From Polytrichum commune (Eukaryota; Streptophyta; Polytrichopsida; Polytrichales; Polytrichaceae), in contig OX485803.1 in NCBI GenBank assembly GCA_950295325.1, positions 65,737,554-65,801,553 on the forward strand: a DNA stretch of 64,000 bases, given 5' to 3'. Positions within the stretch are counted from its first letter, which is position 1, and the number at the start of each line of letters is the position of its first letter. The notes below the pieces were generated by a model, which was not told where the DNA came from, did no database searches, and worked only from the letters and a program-made list of their open reading frames with translations. Made by a program: the position numbers and the translations under genes. Positions 44,302 through 56,617 of the stretch are shown piece after piece.

Positions 44302-46286
44302 TACTACTATAGTCAAAGCACTTATTCCCTATGAGGACCCCATCGGGAATCTCTAGGGTGCCATAATTTCAATCAAGTCAGAACCAAGAGTGTGATGACA
44401 CATGTTCCTGGTTTTAATGCTAAAGTGAGGAGGAATGAGCGGTTAACATGAGCGGTTATGGTAGGCTCTAGGCATTGGCAATATGTTTGGGCCAACTTTT
44501 AGCTTCAAAAACTCACAATCATTTCAATTTAAGGAATAAAATTACTGAAAAATTTGTAGTCCTCTTGATTTCTATCTTCCTACATGGGAAAAATTTGCAC
44601 TGCCTTATACTTCTCTAGATTTGGCGCAAAATCTCGTGAGTCATCGGTTATGGGTGCTTCTACTCTAGTAGTGGGGTTTGACATTGAAAAGCATAAAAAT
44701 GAGTTTGACATAGAAAAGCATCAATAATAGTTGCAGTTACAGTACTGGCGCTAATGTAGAGGATGAAAGGTGGGTCAATGGGTGGTCAAGGTCTACATGC
44801 CCGCAGCCCCTTTTCACAGATTTGAGTCATACTGGGGCTCCCATCCTCACTGTCCCCATGGACCACAAGCTGGGAGGAGGAAGAAGATCATTTCTACACT
44901 TCTTCCAGTTGAAACTCCGAAGCAGACGAAGCTTGGAGAAGATCAACAACGCTAGTTCTAAGTGCTCCTGTCTGTGAGGTTGCAGAAGAATATTCTGGTG
45001 TTATATGGCAATTCTGGGGCTAAGTCTGGTGGATGGGTTAGGCTCACTTGCAGTACCCACTTGTTTTCTGAAATCATACTGGCGTTCTTTCAGGTGTCTG
45101 AATTATCGGTCACAATCTTTAGCCCATCTTGATGATCAACAGCCTTCCGGTACGATTTATCTGAATTTGGACCACAGATTATAGCCTGGGACAGTCTGCA
45201 GTAGCTTAGAAGTTAGCACTAAATTCTAGTCTGAGAGGTGTATGCAGACTTGATGAAATTGGGTTTAGTTGTTTCTAGTTCGTTGAGCTTTAGTTGTCAT
45301 CTTCTTATAGCTGGATTATGACCTCCACCCATTAAGTTGTCCAGACTCTGAGATAGGTTTACAACTGAAAGGTTCTTCTTTCTAGTTTTGATCAAGCTGT
45401 GAGTTTTTGGGGGTTATGTAACCAACCTCTCTAGGACCAAAAGTTTAGAGACCTTTCCGATTAGCATGTCATATGCGGCTTTTTGTTTCGTTTTATTTTT
45501 TGAATGTTTTGTTTTCTCTTTTCTCTTTTCTTCTGGTGTTTAATTTCAAACAACAAATTTTTCAACTCACAAAGTGGGGTGTTACGTGAATTATTGAGAT
45601 TTATGCAATAGCATAATTTTGTGCTGGAAAAGTCTTAGCCTTTCCTTGACGGTCATTTTAGTTGAGGTTGATTTCATCTGAACAATTGTAGAAGAGTTTT
45701 ATGCAACAGCTAGTGCAATTGCAGTAGTACTACTGTAGCTGACATGCAGTGAATACCATGGAAGGAGTTTCTCAGGATTTCTTGACATAGACTAGAGCGC
45801 ACTCCAGCTGCCCTAGACCTCTGTCAACATAAACCCTCTTGCAGATATGAAGGAGGAGCCTGTATGGTTTGAATCAACTCATTTCAGCTACATCACCAGG
45901 CTTGCTAATTCGTGAAATCTGAATTACCTCAAAGATATTTGATGCAGATTGCTTCAGTGTCCTCCAAGGTGACAGCTTTAATGCTCATGAAGAAGATACT
46001 AGTGGGGAACATCTTATGGAGGTGATCAGAAACGGCGGCATGAGATTCATCATCAGTGTTTGAAGTAACGTGTACGAGAAACAATGATAGTCCCTTGATC
46101 TGGTGACTGAGATGTTCAGATAATCAGGAGGATGGTATATTTAGAGAGCTTATAATTAAAGCCCAGGGAATCAACTATTGTCAGGAGATGGGTCTCAGTA
46201 GTGTTGTCCATGAGGACCTGGAGACAGCAAGGCAGCAGATGAATGGACTGGCCGAAGCAGCAGGCAAGATCTCACAAGAGGGGAAG
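44302..46286. other. Upstream region and probable 5' leader of the receptor kinase gene
   Basis: No coding domain is present. The sequence from about 44950 is of moderate GC, non-repetitive within the window and on the promoter side of the kinase gene. It probably contains the promoter and 5' untranslated region. I could not identify a convincing TATA box or transcription start. The frame beginning at 46188 extends the first coding exon upstream but lacks support before the methionines at 46287/46290. Confidence 0.35.
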
Positions 46287-49200
46287 ATGATGAAAATTAG
46301 AGGCAGATGCAATTACAGTTCGAGTCCTCCACCAGCCAGATCACTTCGTGCTGCTAATTCCCTGCTGAACTCGTTCAGATGCAGTGTCAACAACTGGATT
46401 GTGGTTGTCTGCTTTCTCATGATGATGCAACACACAGTTTCCTCTATGGGTGTGACGCAAAAGATGAGATATTCAGCTGGCCTAGGCCGGGGTTCCTTCA
46501 AGATCAGCCGCCTTCTAGGTTAGTTTCATCAGTGATCATTTCATTTGATCTAATTGCTGTCAACTACACATCTTTGAGTACCAAAATTTAGATTCTAGAA
46601 TCTTAATTGTGTTGATTGTATAGATTTTTTTAGATCTTAATTTGATAGGTTCTTAAACCCAATTCTCCTGCATAAATTGTCCATATTTAGAGATGGACTA
46701 AGCAGAGCTGATAGTGTGAGATTCCATCCTGACGAAGGTGACACTGATGCATGAAATTACCTATCAGATTTGAGGCAGGCCAGAATTCTAGAAGCTGCAA
46801 AATCTGGGTTGAGCCAGGACCTTGCAGTTCTCCGGGCCTGGAGGCAAAATAGCAGTTACCTCAATTCAGCATGGTTGGAGAACACTACCACAAGCAATTA
46901 TCCCTGTGGCTGGTGGGGTGTGGGGTGTGGTGAATGGCAAGGCGAGTCACGCGTCACAGTTCTGAACTTCACCTCTGTGAATATCACAGGATTCACGGCC
47001 ACAGGCATTTCCAACCTGGCAGCTCTCAATTCTCTCACGCTTTCGAATTGCACTTTGAACGGCACCATTCCTGTGGAGATTGGCCAATGCTCCAACCTTC
47101 AGGTGAGGTTCGACCTTTGATTGATTTGGTTCACTTTGCCTAGGTTCTCTATGAACTGGATAAATATTCTTCAACTTCATGGTCACTTGTGTAGTGTTTC
47201 ATTTGAAACTGCCTGTAAAGGGAATTAGCATGTTCATGTCTTCTATTGATCTTAATTTTAGTACTGTAACAGCACTTTTACATGATCACGTTGGAGTTAT
47301 ATGTCAATATGTGTGATGCTGCCGCTCATGGTCTCGTGAGGTAAAGGGTATTGTCGTGCGTCTTGAAGTACGTAAATATGTTCATGAACATCTCACGAGC
47401 TAAAGGTCATGTGGGACTTGAGCACTGCATAAGTTCTGTGCATCATCATTGATCATTTCTATTACTTGGATTCTTCAACCTCATGGTCACTTGTGAACCC
47501 TTTCACTTGAAATTGTATAGAGAACATAAATTAGCATTTTCATGTTTTGTCCAAGTCTTGTGTCGATCGAGAGAGAGATGACGCCGACCACTTGTGTTGG
47601 CGTGAATGAGAGACACTTCACCTTGATCATTGCTGCGAGTTCATATGTGAACCTGAAACGGGGACATAACTTTCTTCAAATATTTTGGTGGTAGTATCAA
47701 TTTCATTAATATGACACTACTACATGATCATCACGTTGAAGTATGTCAATATGCACATTGCTGCCGCTCACGATCATCTCATGAGCTAAAGGATATTGTT
47801 GACAGTTGTGGGTATTGAGCACTACATAAATTCAGTGGGTATTCATCATTTTTGCAGACTCTGGACCTCTCCAAAAACGTTTTCACAGGTTTAATACCAA
47901 ATGCACTGTTCAACTCTTGTGCGAGTCTCATGTTCTTCAACGTCTCCTCCAATAAACTCAACGGAAGCCTTCCAACAGGGTTAGGCAATTGCAAGGGCCT
48001 GCGAAGCATAGACATGAGCAGCAACAACATTGAGGGAGCGCTCATCCCTGAACTAGGCGAACTGCCGGCCCTCCAGACGCTTGCCCTCTCCGACTGTCTG
48101 CTCACCGGAGCCCTTTCAGACACACTCTTTTCAAACTGTCAGAGCCTCCGGATGTTGGATGTGTCCTTCAACAACATGCTCACAGGAAGCATTCCTCCCA
48201 AACTGGGTGATTGCAGTAATCTCCAGCATCTAAAATTGCAAGGAAACTACTTCAATGAAACGGTTCCAGCAGACTTGGGCAGGCTGAAGAACCTGGAGAG
48301 TTTGGAGCTGGGTAGCAACATCCTGGCTGGCATCCTGCCGGAAAGCCTAACCAATTGTAGTGCATTGAAACTTCTGGATGTGAGCAACAACAGCCTCTCG
48401 GGTGGGTTACCAGCTTGGCTCAGTCTGCTCACCCGTTTACAGTATGTGGCATTAGAAAGCAACCAGTTCACTGGGACGCTTCCTGTGGAGATCACCACAC
48501 TGCCAGTGCTGAGATTCCTGGATGTGAGCAACAACTCCCTAGAGGGTAACATTCTAGCTGAATTTGGAAATGTCTCCACTTTGAAGTTCTTGAGGCTCTC
48601 GTCGAACAACTTCAATGGAAGCATCCCGCCCGAGCTGGGAAACATCTCGAAGCTGCAGGCGTTGGATTTGGCGTTCAACAATCTCACAGGTTCCATTCCG
48701 AGGTCGCTTGGAAACCTTCGGGACCTTCTGTGGTTGCAGCTGGGGACAAATAATTTGAGTGGCGAGATACCGAGAGAGCTCACAAACTGCTCGAGTTTGA
48801 TTTGGGTTAACCTCGCACACAATCGGTTGACGGGACAGATTCCTGCCGAGTTCGGCCAGTTGGGGTGGGATTCGGAGCGCGTGTTCATGGAGAATCGACA
48901 AGACCCTTGGGTCGTTGTGGGGTTGGGCGCGTGTACGATTCTTACGACGTGGGCGCCGGGAAAGTCGCAGCAGTTTGAGGACATGCTCAACTTGAAGGCC
49001 AGCCCGAAGTGCCGTGACTGGCTTCCGTTCCTGATGAACGGCTGGTTCAAGCTGACGACGAACCTCTCAGGTTACAGCATCGTGATGAGCTACTGGCAGC
49101 TGAGCAAGAATGACCTGACGGGGCCAATCCCTGACCTCTCGAACATCACCAACCTTGGGTTCTTAATCCTTTCCGAAAACCACCTCAATGGCTCTATCCC

Positions 49201-50824
49201 CGCGACAATTGGCCACCTGCCATTGTACAACTTCAATGCGTCGAACAACAAACTTACCGGTGCCATTCCCAAGGAGATGGGCAACCTGTCTGTGTTGTTA
49301 GCCCTCGACTTGTCCATCAACAGCCTCTCAGGTCCGCTGCCGCCCGAGCTCGAGAAGTTGAGCTACCTCACCATGTTTAATGTTTCACGCAATATTGACT
49401 TGAATGGGAGCATTCCGAACGGGGGCCAGTTCTCGACGTTCACGTGGAGCCCGTACGTGGGTGACGTCAATTTGTGCTTCAACAACTCGAACGTGTTTGA
49501 GAACATCCTCAAGCAGTTGGGCAGCGACCTCCCCAACGATCTCCCGAAATTGTGTTACGGCGCAAACACGACCACCGCAAGCTCCTCGAACCGCAAGAGC
49601 CGGTCGAGAGCTCAAAGAATCAAATACATCGCCCTCCTGAGCACGACGTGCGCGTTGTCGACACTGCTTGCGGCCGGAACCGTCTCCTGCCTGATTCTGA
49701 ACTGCCGGCGCAGAGGGTGGGATCAGGAACTGGACAAGCACCACGATAGTGTTCTGGTTGCGGACAGCTCGGGAAACTTGACGATATGGATGGAGAAGAG
49801 CACTCTGCAAAAACCTGTTGCGTCTTTCGGTGTGCCGAGCACTTTAGGCGATTTAAGCCTCACTTACGAGGATCTTCTGAAAGCCACCAACAACTTCTGT
49901 GTCGAGAACATTATTGGCGACGGAGGGTTCGGGATTGTCTACAAGGCAAAGCTTGCGGACGGCCGCACAGTGGCGATCAAGAAATTGATTCAAGATGGGG
50001 CACAAGGCGAGCGCGAGTTTTTGGCCGAGATGGAAACGCTCGGCACGATCCAGCACAAGAATCTGGTGTCTTTACTGGGCTGCTGCTCCAACAATGAGGA
50101 GAAGTTGCTCGTGTATGCGTACTTAAAAAATGGAAGCCTCGATGATTGGTTATACGAAAGTGATGCAAAAGCCGCGACGCTCGATTGGCATTGCCGCCTG
50201 CACATCGCGCTCGGAACCGCACGCGGACTTTCGTTTCTCCACCACGAATGCAAGCAGCTCATCATCCACCGCGACATGAAATCGAGTAACATTTTGCTTG
50301 ACGAGAACTTCAAGGCATACCTCACGGATTTCGGCATGGCGCGCATTTTGGACGTGAACTCGTCCCACGTGAGCACGGTGGTGGCAGGCACCCCAGGATA
50401 CGTGCCGCCTGAGTATAGTCAGACGTGGAGGGCAACCACAAAAGGTGACGTCTATAGTTTCGGTGTGGTGTTGTTGGAACTCGTCTCCGGGCAACGCCCG
50501 ACCGGTCCCCATTTCACGGGCCGGTGTGGAGCGAATCTTGTGGAGATGGTACGAATTCTCGTTGGCGGAGGTCGGCAGATGGAGGTCTGCGATCCTACTG
50601 TTCTTCAAACAGCACCTACCCAGGAGATTTCGGAGCTCATTTTGCTAGGGGTTCGGTGTACCAATGCTTCGCCCGGTTTAAGGCCGTCGATGCTCGAGGT
50701 CGTTTGCATGCTTGAGGACATCATATCCAGGCCGTTACTACCGACGGCTAGTGAATTGTGCTCCACGGACATCAAGATTGATGTGTATCACACGGATGGC
50801 ACAAAATTGTCGGTCTGTAATTAA
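46287..50824 (+). CDS. LRR receptor-like Ser/Thr kinase, subfamily X-like (NILR1/PSKR-type)
   Basis: This gene encodes a single-pass plasma-membrane receptor that would sense an extracellular ligand through LRRs and signal through a cytoplasmic kinase. Exons 46287-46518, 46768-47102 and 47858-50824 join in phase by GT-AG introns to about 1177 residues. In order: a hydrophobic signal near residues 35-50 (WIVVVCFLMMM); an LRR N-cap with CGWWGVGC; about 18 LRRs broken by a ~70-residue island (about 526-598); one transmembrane segment (about 778-803); and a kinase at about 868-1140. Kinase motifs are all present: GDGGFG, VAIKK, HRDMKSSN (RD type), DFGMAR and GTPGYVPPEY. The island position and the tail after the LRRs resemble Arabidopsis At1g74360 (NILR1), while the kinase resembles PSKR/PSY1R. 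The ligand is unknown. Met 46290 is an alternative start. Confidence 0.88.
46519..46767 (+). other. Intron 1 of the receptor kinase
   Basis: The donor is GTTAGT at 46519 and the acceptor ATCAG at 46767. The exons join in phase 1, giving a GAT codon, and place the N-cap directly after the signal-peptide exon. No other open path joins these exons. Confidence 0.65.
47103..47857 (+). other. Intron 2 of the receptor kinase, containing an internal duplication
   Basis: The donor GTGAGG and acceptor TTTGCAG split an LRR between CSNLQ and TLDLSKNVF, a natural LRR junction in phase 0. The intron holds two related ~300-bp blocks (about 47145-47450 and 47465-47850). They share CTTCATGGTCACTTGTG, TTAGCAT.TTCATGT, ACATGATCA, TGCTGCCGCTCA and TTGAGCACT.CATAA phrases in the same order. 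Confidence 0.85.
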
Positions 50825-51345
50825 AGACAACACCGACCACTTCTTTTTCTTCAATTTTTTTTGTTAGTGTTAAATTCTGGCGATCATTCTGGAGAAAATT
50901 CAAGATTTTGGTTGAAACCTGAGGTGAATTTCAGACCCAGAAATGATCATGGTTTCGTAGTGTCTCAAGAGCAGAGGAGACACCACGACAAACTCTGTTC
51001 CTTAATTGGTTGCATGTAGGTAGGCGAATATTTTTGCAGGCTCGACGTTGATTCTGTACAAATGAGCAAGAGCTTCTGTTGTAACATGAGAAGGCAATTA
51101 ATTAGTAGATCAGATCCATCTTCAGGATTTTGTACAACATGTTGATGATCATAGGAATATTGTTGCACTCGGGCTAGCTGTAGGAACTTAAACCGTAGAG
51201 CCTGCCACTGTGAATTCAGGGGTCAAGATACTGACAGAATCTGAACAATTTACTCGTAATTACCACATCTTGGGTCCTTTGAATTGAAAGCTTGAAAGCA
51301 TGATGTCACTGGCTCTCATCGAATATCTTGTCATCACCCTTTGAT
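50825..51345 (+). other. 3' flank of the receptor kinase
   Basis: Presumed 3' untranslated region. I saw no exact AATAAA; AT-rich stretches at about 50853-50870 follow the stop. No further gene. Confidence 0.35.
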
Positions 51346-51353
51346 CTGCCCCC

Positions 51354-51579
51354 CAATGATCGGGGGGAACCGGCAGTTAGTTACAGATGAACCGGTTGAG
51401 CTTGAGAAATAACCGGTTGAAGATCAAGACTGCAGGAAAATTACCGATCGTTTTAGAGGAATTTATAGAATATACCCCAATTTAATAAAGGAAAACTGAA
51501 GGATGTCAACATGTAACCGGTTGGACTTGCAAACACCAGGATCTCAACCGATTATGCCCAAAAATCTCCCCGATCACTG
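51354..51579. mobile_element. Short hAT-like element (226 bp) with 8-bp target duplication
   Basis: The exact duplication CTGCCCCC flanks it at 51346-51353 and 51580-51587. Ends are inverted repeats, CAATGATCGGGGGG against CAGTGATCGGGGAG read from the right. AACCGGTTGA or close variants occur repeatedly inside, near both ends. There is no ORF. A diverged relative is at 33262-33470, and the hAT-like element at 38487-39622 shares the AACCGGTTGAG motif. Confidence 0.88.
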
Positions 51580-51587
51580 CTGCCCCC

Positions 51588-53540
51588 CTTCTTTCTTTCT
51601 TTCTTTTTCTTTTTTCTAAGCAATAATAATATTTATTTTTTAACACACCCTAATCTCCATAATATCAACTTCCATAATGTCACTCACTCTCTAATATATC
51701 GAAACCCTAGGGAACGGATGTTCTTTTTTCAAATCTCACTCTTTATTGTCATATTTTTCTCTCTTATATCATAGTTTTGCCATGAATGCAAACCACCAAA
51801 GAAGTCAACCCACACCCTTGCATTACACCACATGCCAATATGTAGAGTGTCTTCTTATTCTTCTTCTTATGCCACTTGTTGACTTGTTTGAGCATAGATT
51901 TGCTACATTATTCGGGAAGGCCAAGTGGAAGGTTTACAAGTGAAGATGGATCATGTGTTATGATATTATAAAATTTCCCATTTGAGGATTTGTCCTAAAC
52001 CCTAATCATGAACCCTAGTCTTCTCCCTCGCACTTGTGCTGCACATCTCTCGGCAATGTGGAAAACTCTTTAAGGAGTTGAATACATATAGATGTGTGCA
52101 TTACTCGTTGTGAAGGTCATTGCTTACTAGTCTCAAATGCAAGCCTATTAATTTTGCTTTCTACATATCTTTAGAAGCTAAGTTGTTTAGAATTCGATTT
52201 CGAGAACCATGGAATTAGTATTGTTGTAGGGCACTTCCATCAATTATTGAAGAACATGTAGAAGCAATCTTTCATGCATTGGGTGACAATGGTGACTTCA
52301 AGGTTTGTTTTCTTACACCAATTTTTGATTATTATAGACATATTCTTAGCAAAGAATGGAATTTTTTGTCATACACTTGGGGTTTCATCCATGTTGGGGA
52401 CTCGGGGAGGTGACTATTGGAATTTTAGTAACCACGTGAGATAAAAAATAAGGTTAATTTAATTCGTTGAGGATAAATTTTATAAATTCGTTAGATCTAC
52501 CACAACATTGGAAATATGTCCCCTACATGATTATATGTAAAATAGGGTGGTGAATAATTCCTGCATTTTAGTAATTAGTAGAAAAAAATAGGGTCATATA
52601 AACTGGATCCCCCCAAATGTGTGTAGTAAGATCAATAGAATAATTATGTGTTTGACTACTTAAATGAATATTGTGAAATTCTATCCAAATTTGAATGAAA
52701 CGTGTTAGTATGGTAGGAAATGTTGTGGATTTTATTGGGGGAAGGAATGTTGTGACTTCTCAATAGCCTTTGGGCTTGCTTAGGGTTTGGGCAAGCACAG
52801 TGGCGTGAAGGCGGTGAAGCGTTTAGGTAGGAGGTCTTGCGTTGGTAAAGTGTGAAACAATAAAGCGGCACAAAGGCGGTATGTAAGACACATTTTTTGG
52901 AGCTTTCTTCTTTGCGCCATAGCATTCATACATGGTATTTCACGAGAGCCGAAGATTTGGCTCACTCCGCTTTCATGCGGTAAGAGTCGATTTCAAACTC
53001 TAATTCATTGATTTTTCCCTTCCAATGACCAATTTTCGACGACATACTATTGATTTTCGACAGCCTCCTAAATGTGAGATATAGAAAGATGAAGATTTAT
53101 AAGACCTGAATGTGAGTGTAGAAAGATGAGATGTTGATGATTACATCAATGCTTTCTTTTCTACAAAATGAATGTTGTTGGGTCTTGGGATGGATTATTA
53201 AGTGTATTTTATATAGAGAAGTACGACAACTATCTTATCGACAGTTACATCAATTGTTAGGAGGACTAAAGGAAGACCTTCCAAAATTTTACAAACTACA
53301 TGTGTCCTCAATGGAGTTGACCAGGGCACGTGGTGTATATAACGAGTTTAGAAAACGAGACGGAAGGTAGTAAAAGGTGGGAACACAATATTCATTAAAA
53401 TGAGAGTTTTCCAGTGAATTGAGAGTACATAAAGCAAACTATTAATCCAAGAATGAAATGAAAACCATTGGAAAGTTGTAGAGTACAAGTAAAGAAATAA
53501 CGTTTGATTTTCCGCCGTAAATTCCGCCGTAAATTCCGCC
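51588..53540. other. Gene-free stretch with a small CT-rich run
   Basis: A (CTTT)n-like run follows the hAT-like element near 51588-51612. At 53509-53543 a TTCCGCCGTAAA unit is repeated three times just before the next TIR element. The frames seen are short and unrecognised. Confidence 0.45.
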
Positions 53541-53543
53541 GTA

Positions 53544-53776
53544 GTTTCCATTAAAATGAGAGTATGTTAAGCTGGAAAATTGACTCATTTAGGTCGACTC
53601 AACCTAAATTAACTAACATATTGTCCTCATTTAGGTCGACTCAACCTAAATTGACAACATAATGTCCTCATTTAGGTCGACTCAACCTAAATTGACAAAA
53701 TATTGTCCTCATTTAGGTCGACTCAACCTAAATGAGTCGATTTCCCAACTTAATATACTCTCATTTTAATGGAAAC
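53544..53776. mobile_element. TIR element (233 bp) enclosing four palindromic repeats
   Basis: A 50-bp inverted repeat (GTTTCCATTAAAATGAGAGT outward tip, four mismatches) bounds the element, and TA lies on both sides (53542-53543, 53777-53778). Inside, the 21-base palindromic phrase TTTAGGTCGACTCAACCTAAA starts at 53588, 53630, 53671 and 53712, spaced 42, 41 and 41 bases. The first and last copies overlap the inner ends of the inverted repeat. There is no ORF. A TA duplication would suit the Tc1/mariner (Stowaway) group, but the tip is unlike known Stowaway ends. A piece of the tip (TTCATTAAAATGAGAGTTTT) is also found at about 53390. Confidence 0.85.
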
Positions 53777-53778
53777 TA

Positions 53779-56617
53779 CACGTCTGAAGTATAATCTAGT
53801 ATTTATCAACCTAACATGACTTTTAGGTGTCCAAATGGCCAATATTATTTTGAGAGGATCCCACTCTCTCAAAATATTGAATATCATGTTTGGGGAAGTT
53901 GCAAGCATCCCATTGACCCTCTTAATCGGAAGGTGAACAATAATAATTTTTTTTTTTACCATATCCGGTTTTATGGTTTATCTTAATTATTTTAGAAAAG
54001 TCCTTGGACACTTCAAATTCAATTATGACCACTCGGATTCTATTTGGGTTAATGTACATAGCGTAATTTGTACAACGACTATGTCATTTGATGTAGAGAG
54101 GGATGTTTTTGAGCTTGATCCAGTTGATGCAAACTCCTTGAATGAGTTTGTTGAAAAACCTACATGAAATTAATAGCGATGTAGGATATTGATTGTTACC
54201 CCATACCCATATCACAAAATGACTATTTTTTTTTCTAGTGTACAAATTATGAATGATTGGTATAGAAAACATTTTCTGAGTTAATAGATTTTATTTAATC
54301 TATGAAGTTCTCTTGCTTCATCCAAAGATGTTGTTTATTAATGAGCATTGGATGGTTGAAGTGATAAGCATGTATTAGATTTTTTAAAAGCATGAAGATG
54401 ATGAGTTAATTTTTAATCCAAATTCGGAGGAAGTTAGGAACTATGTTTTTCTAAACCTTGAATTTGTACATTTTCTTGTTGTTTGGTCTTGTATAGATTT
54501 TTGAATGAGCATGTTTAAAAATCTAGTTTTCAAGCCATGAAATTATGAGAATTAAGGTTGGCTTGTGCTTTTTTCTTCATCAGTTTTTGTTGTTCTCTTA
54601 CTTGTCTTGCTAGTGGTGTCCTATATGCCAACATTCTATTGATTGCATTTTTGCTATAACTACCTTTTGTAGATGATTGATGGTGCGCTATAACATTTAG
54701 CAACCTCACCGTGGTAGACTCAGAAGATTGCGCTTTGCCTTGGAAGAAGACGTGGTGGAGTGGTTAGAGACTTTGAAGGTTGTCCGCCTCGTGCCAACAA
54801 TTAGTTTTAATTATTCCTCATCATTGGTTTTAAACTTCTCGAATATTTTTAGTCTAATCATAACATTGTAGAGGATATTGACATGTACCTTGATATTTAT
54901 TGGAGGGTGCATAGTTATATCCTAACCCTTCACATTGTAAATATTTGGTACAAGGTTGAATGTGTTTGTGAACACAATTAATGTAAATGTTTTCAATTTT
55001 TGTATTTAGCTTTCATTCATTTGAATGCAATATTTTATTTTTGGAGTAGATAGTTGTGCAAAATGTCATGTCTTGTGACAATTGATTGTATTTCTTGTAG
55101 TCTTTTATCCGCGTTTACAACTTGTCTATGTTAGCTTGTACATTTTGTTATCTCCAGGTTGTTTGGTAACCTTTTGACTAGTCTCCAAGTGCTATTGGTT
55201 GTGTCTTAAATGGTACATTGAATGGTTTTAGCATTGGTATACTTAATTGAGACCGATTGAATGACAAAATGGATGATATGGAACGTTTGTTGCTCACATA
55301 GTCGATTTTGCAATGCTATAGAACTCCGTTCATTATTTGGTACTTGTATGATTTATAAGAAAAATATGGTGCCAAAAATGAACTTCTCTAAACAATTACA
55401 AATAAATATAGGGTGCTAAAAAATAAGTCAAAGTAGCTTTATATCTACAAATAGGGAGGGAAAAAATATTGAAAGGTGCATAAATATCCCCCCATTAAAT
55501 ACCCCATTATCGCACGTGGTTACAAAATGTAATGGGGGTGTGATCCCCCCGAGGTCGGGAATTTGATGTGTTGGTTGTCACCATATCAACAAGGAAGAAT
55601 TTGTGGACCTTTGCAACACCTTCTCTTTGAAATTTGAAGGGGCAATCGAGGTGAGCTACATTCTTGTTTGCATTTGGTTGTTGTCCCTTATACTGATATT
55701 TCTTTTCCATGTATGTTTCTTGAGATGAATTTTGTGGTGAGCTCAAATGTGCAAAATGTATGTCCTTCATAATTGTTGGTCAGTCTATGAAAAAATTGAA
55801 TACCTTTTGTCCAAAGGTTGATGCGGTGCCAAATTATGGCTCATTATAGGGGGATCTATGAGTCAAAGTTTCGACCATTGTATGCAAAATCTTTAGTGTG
55901 TAATTTTCTCACGGATTTCAATATCATCACTTCATTATGCTCCACACATGACATAATTAGCAATGCTAGCAAGTTCCTCCTCACCATTTAACAATTTATT
56001 TATTTCTTAAGGTTGAATTTTATAATGTATTTTGCTTGAAAGCAAAACAAGGGTAAGATCTAACTTCTCAAAAAGGTTCACTTATGCAGACACATACACA
56101 CAAGGGGTTCACTGCAGTATTGATGTCATTCAAAAATCATTAAGTTCGTATTCTTCTTCATCATCTTGATAAAGTCCACATTGAATGCCTTGGCTGTCCA
56201 AATGCCTCCCTCCATCCAAAGCTTTCATAAATGTATCCATAATTGTATCATTCTCCTCACCACGCTCTTCATAACCTTATTGATTTGCTCCATGTTGGGG
56301 TCTTGCACCAAGGTCTTTTACAAAGTGTTTCTTGACTTCTTGGACTACTCAAACGTATCATAAGCTTTGCGTATGTGTGCAACTTTCGGAGATTATCCAT
56401 GTCCCACGTATGAAATCAACAGTTCTAACATTACAATGTTGCACTTTGTGTCATTCCATAATGTCACATGCTACACTAATTCTCTATAATCACACATCCA
56501 TGTTAACACTACATAACTCTACAATATCACATGCACTTTGGTTGCCACATGTGTGATACTACAAAGTTTAAAGTGTATTATACATGACTCTTTTGAGAAA
56601 AATTCCCAAATGAAACA
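53779..56617. other. Gene-free AT-rich stretch
   Basis: Several short frames (for example 53973-54167, 55507-55770 and 56166-56363) have no recognisable domain or supporting splice structure. No transposon ends were found. Confidence 0.4.

Noticed and set aside
48247-49050. Long minus-strand ORF of 267 codons
   Set aside because: It is the shadow of the LRR repeats of the plus-strand receptor kinase, in a region free of stops because of repeat codon bias.
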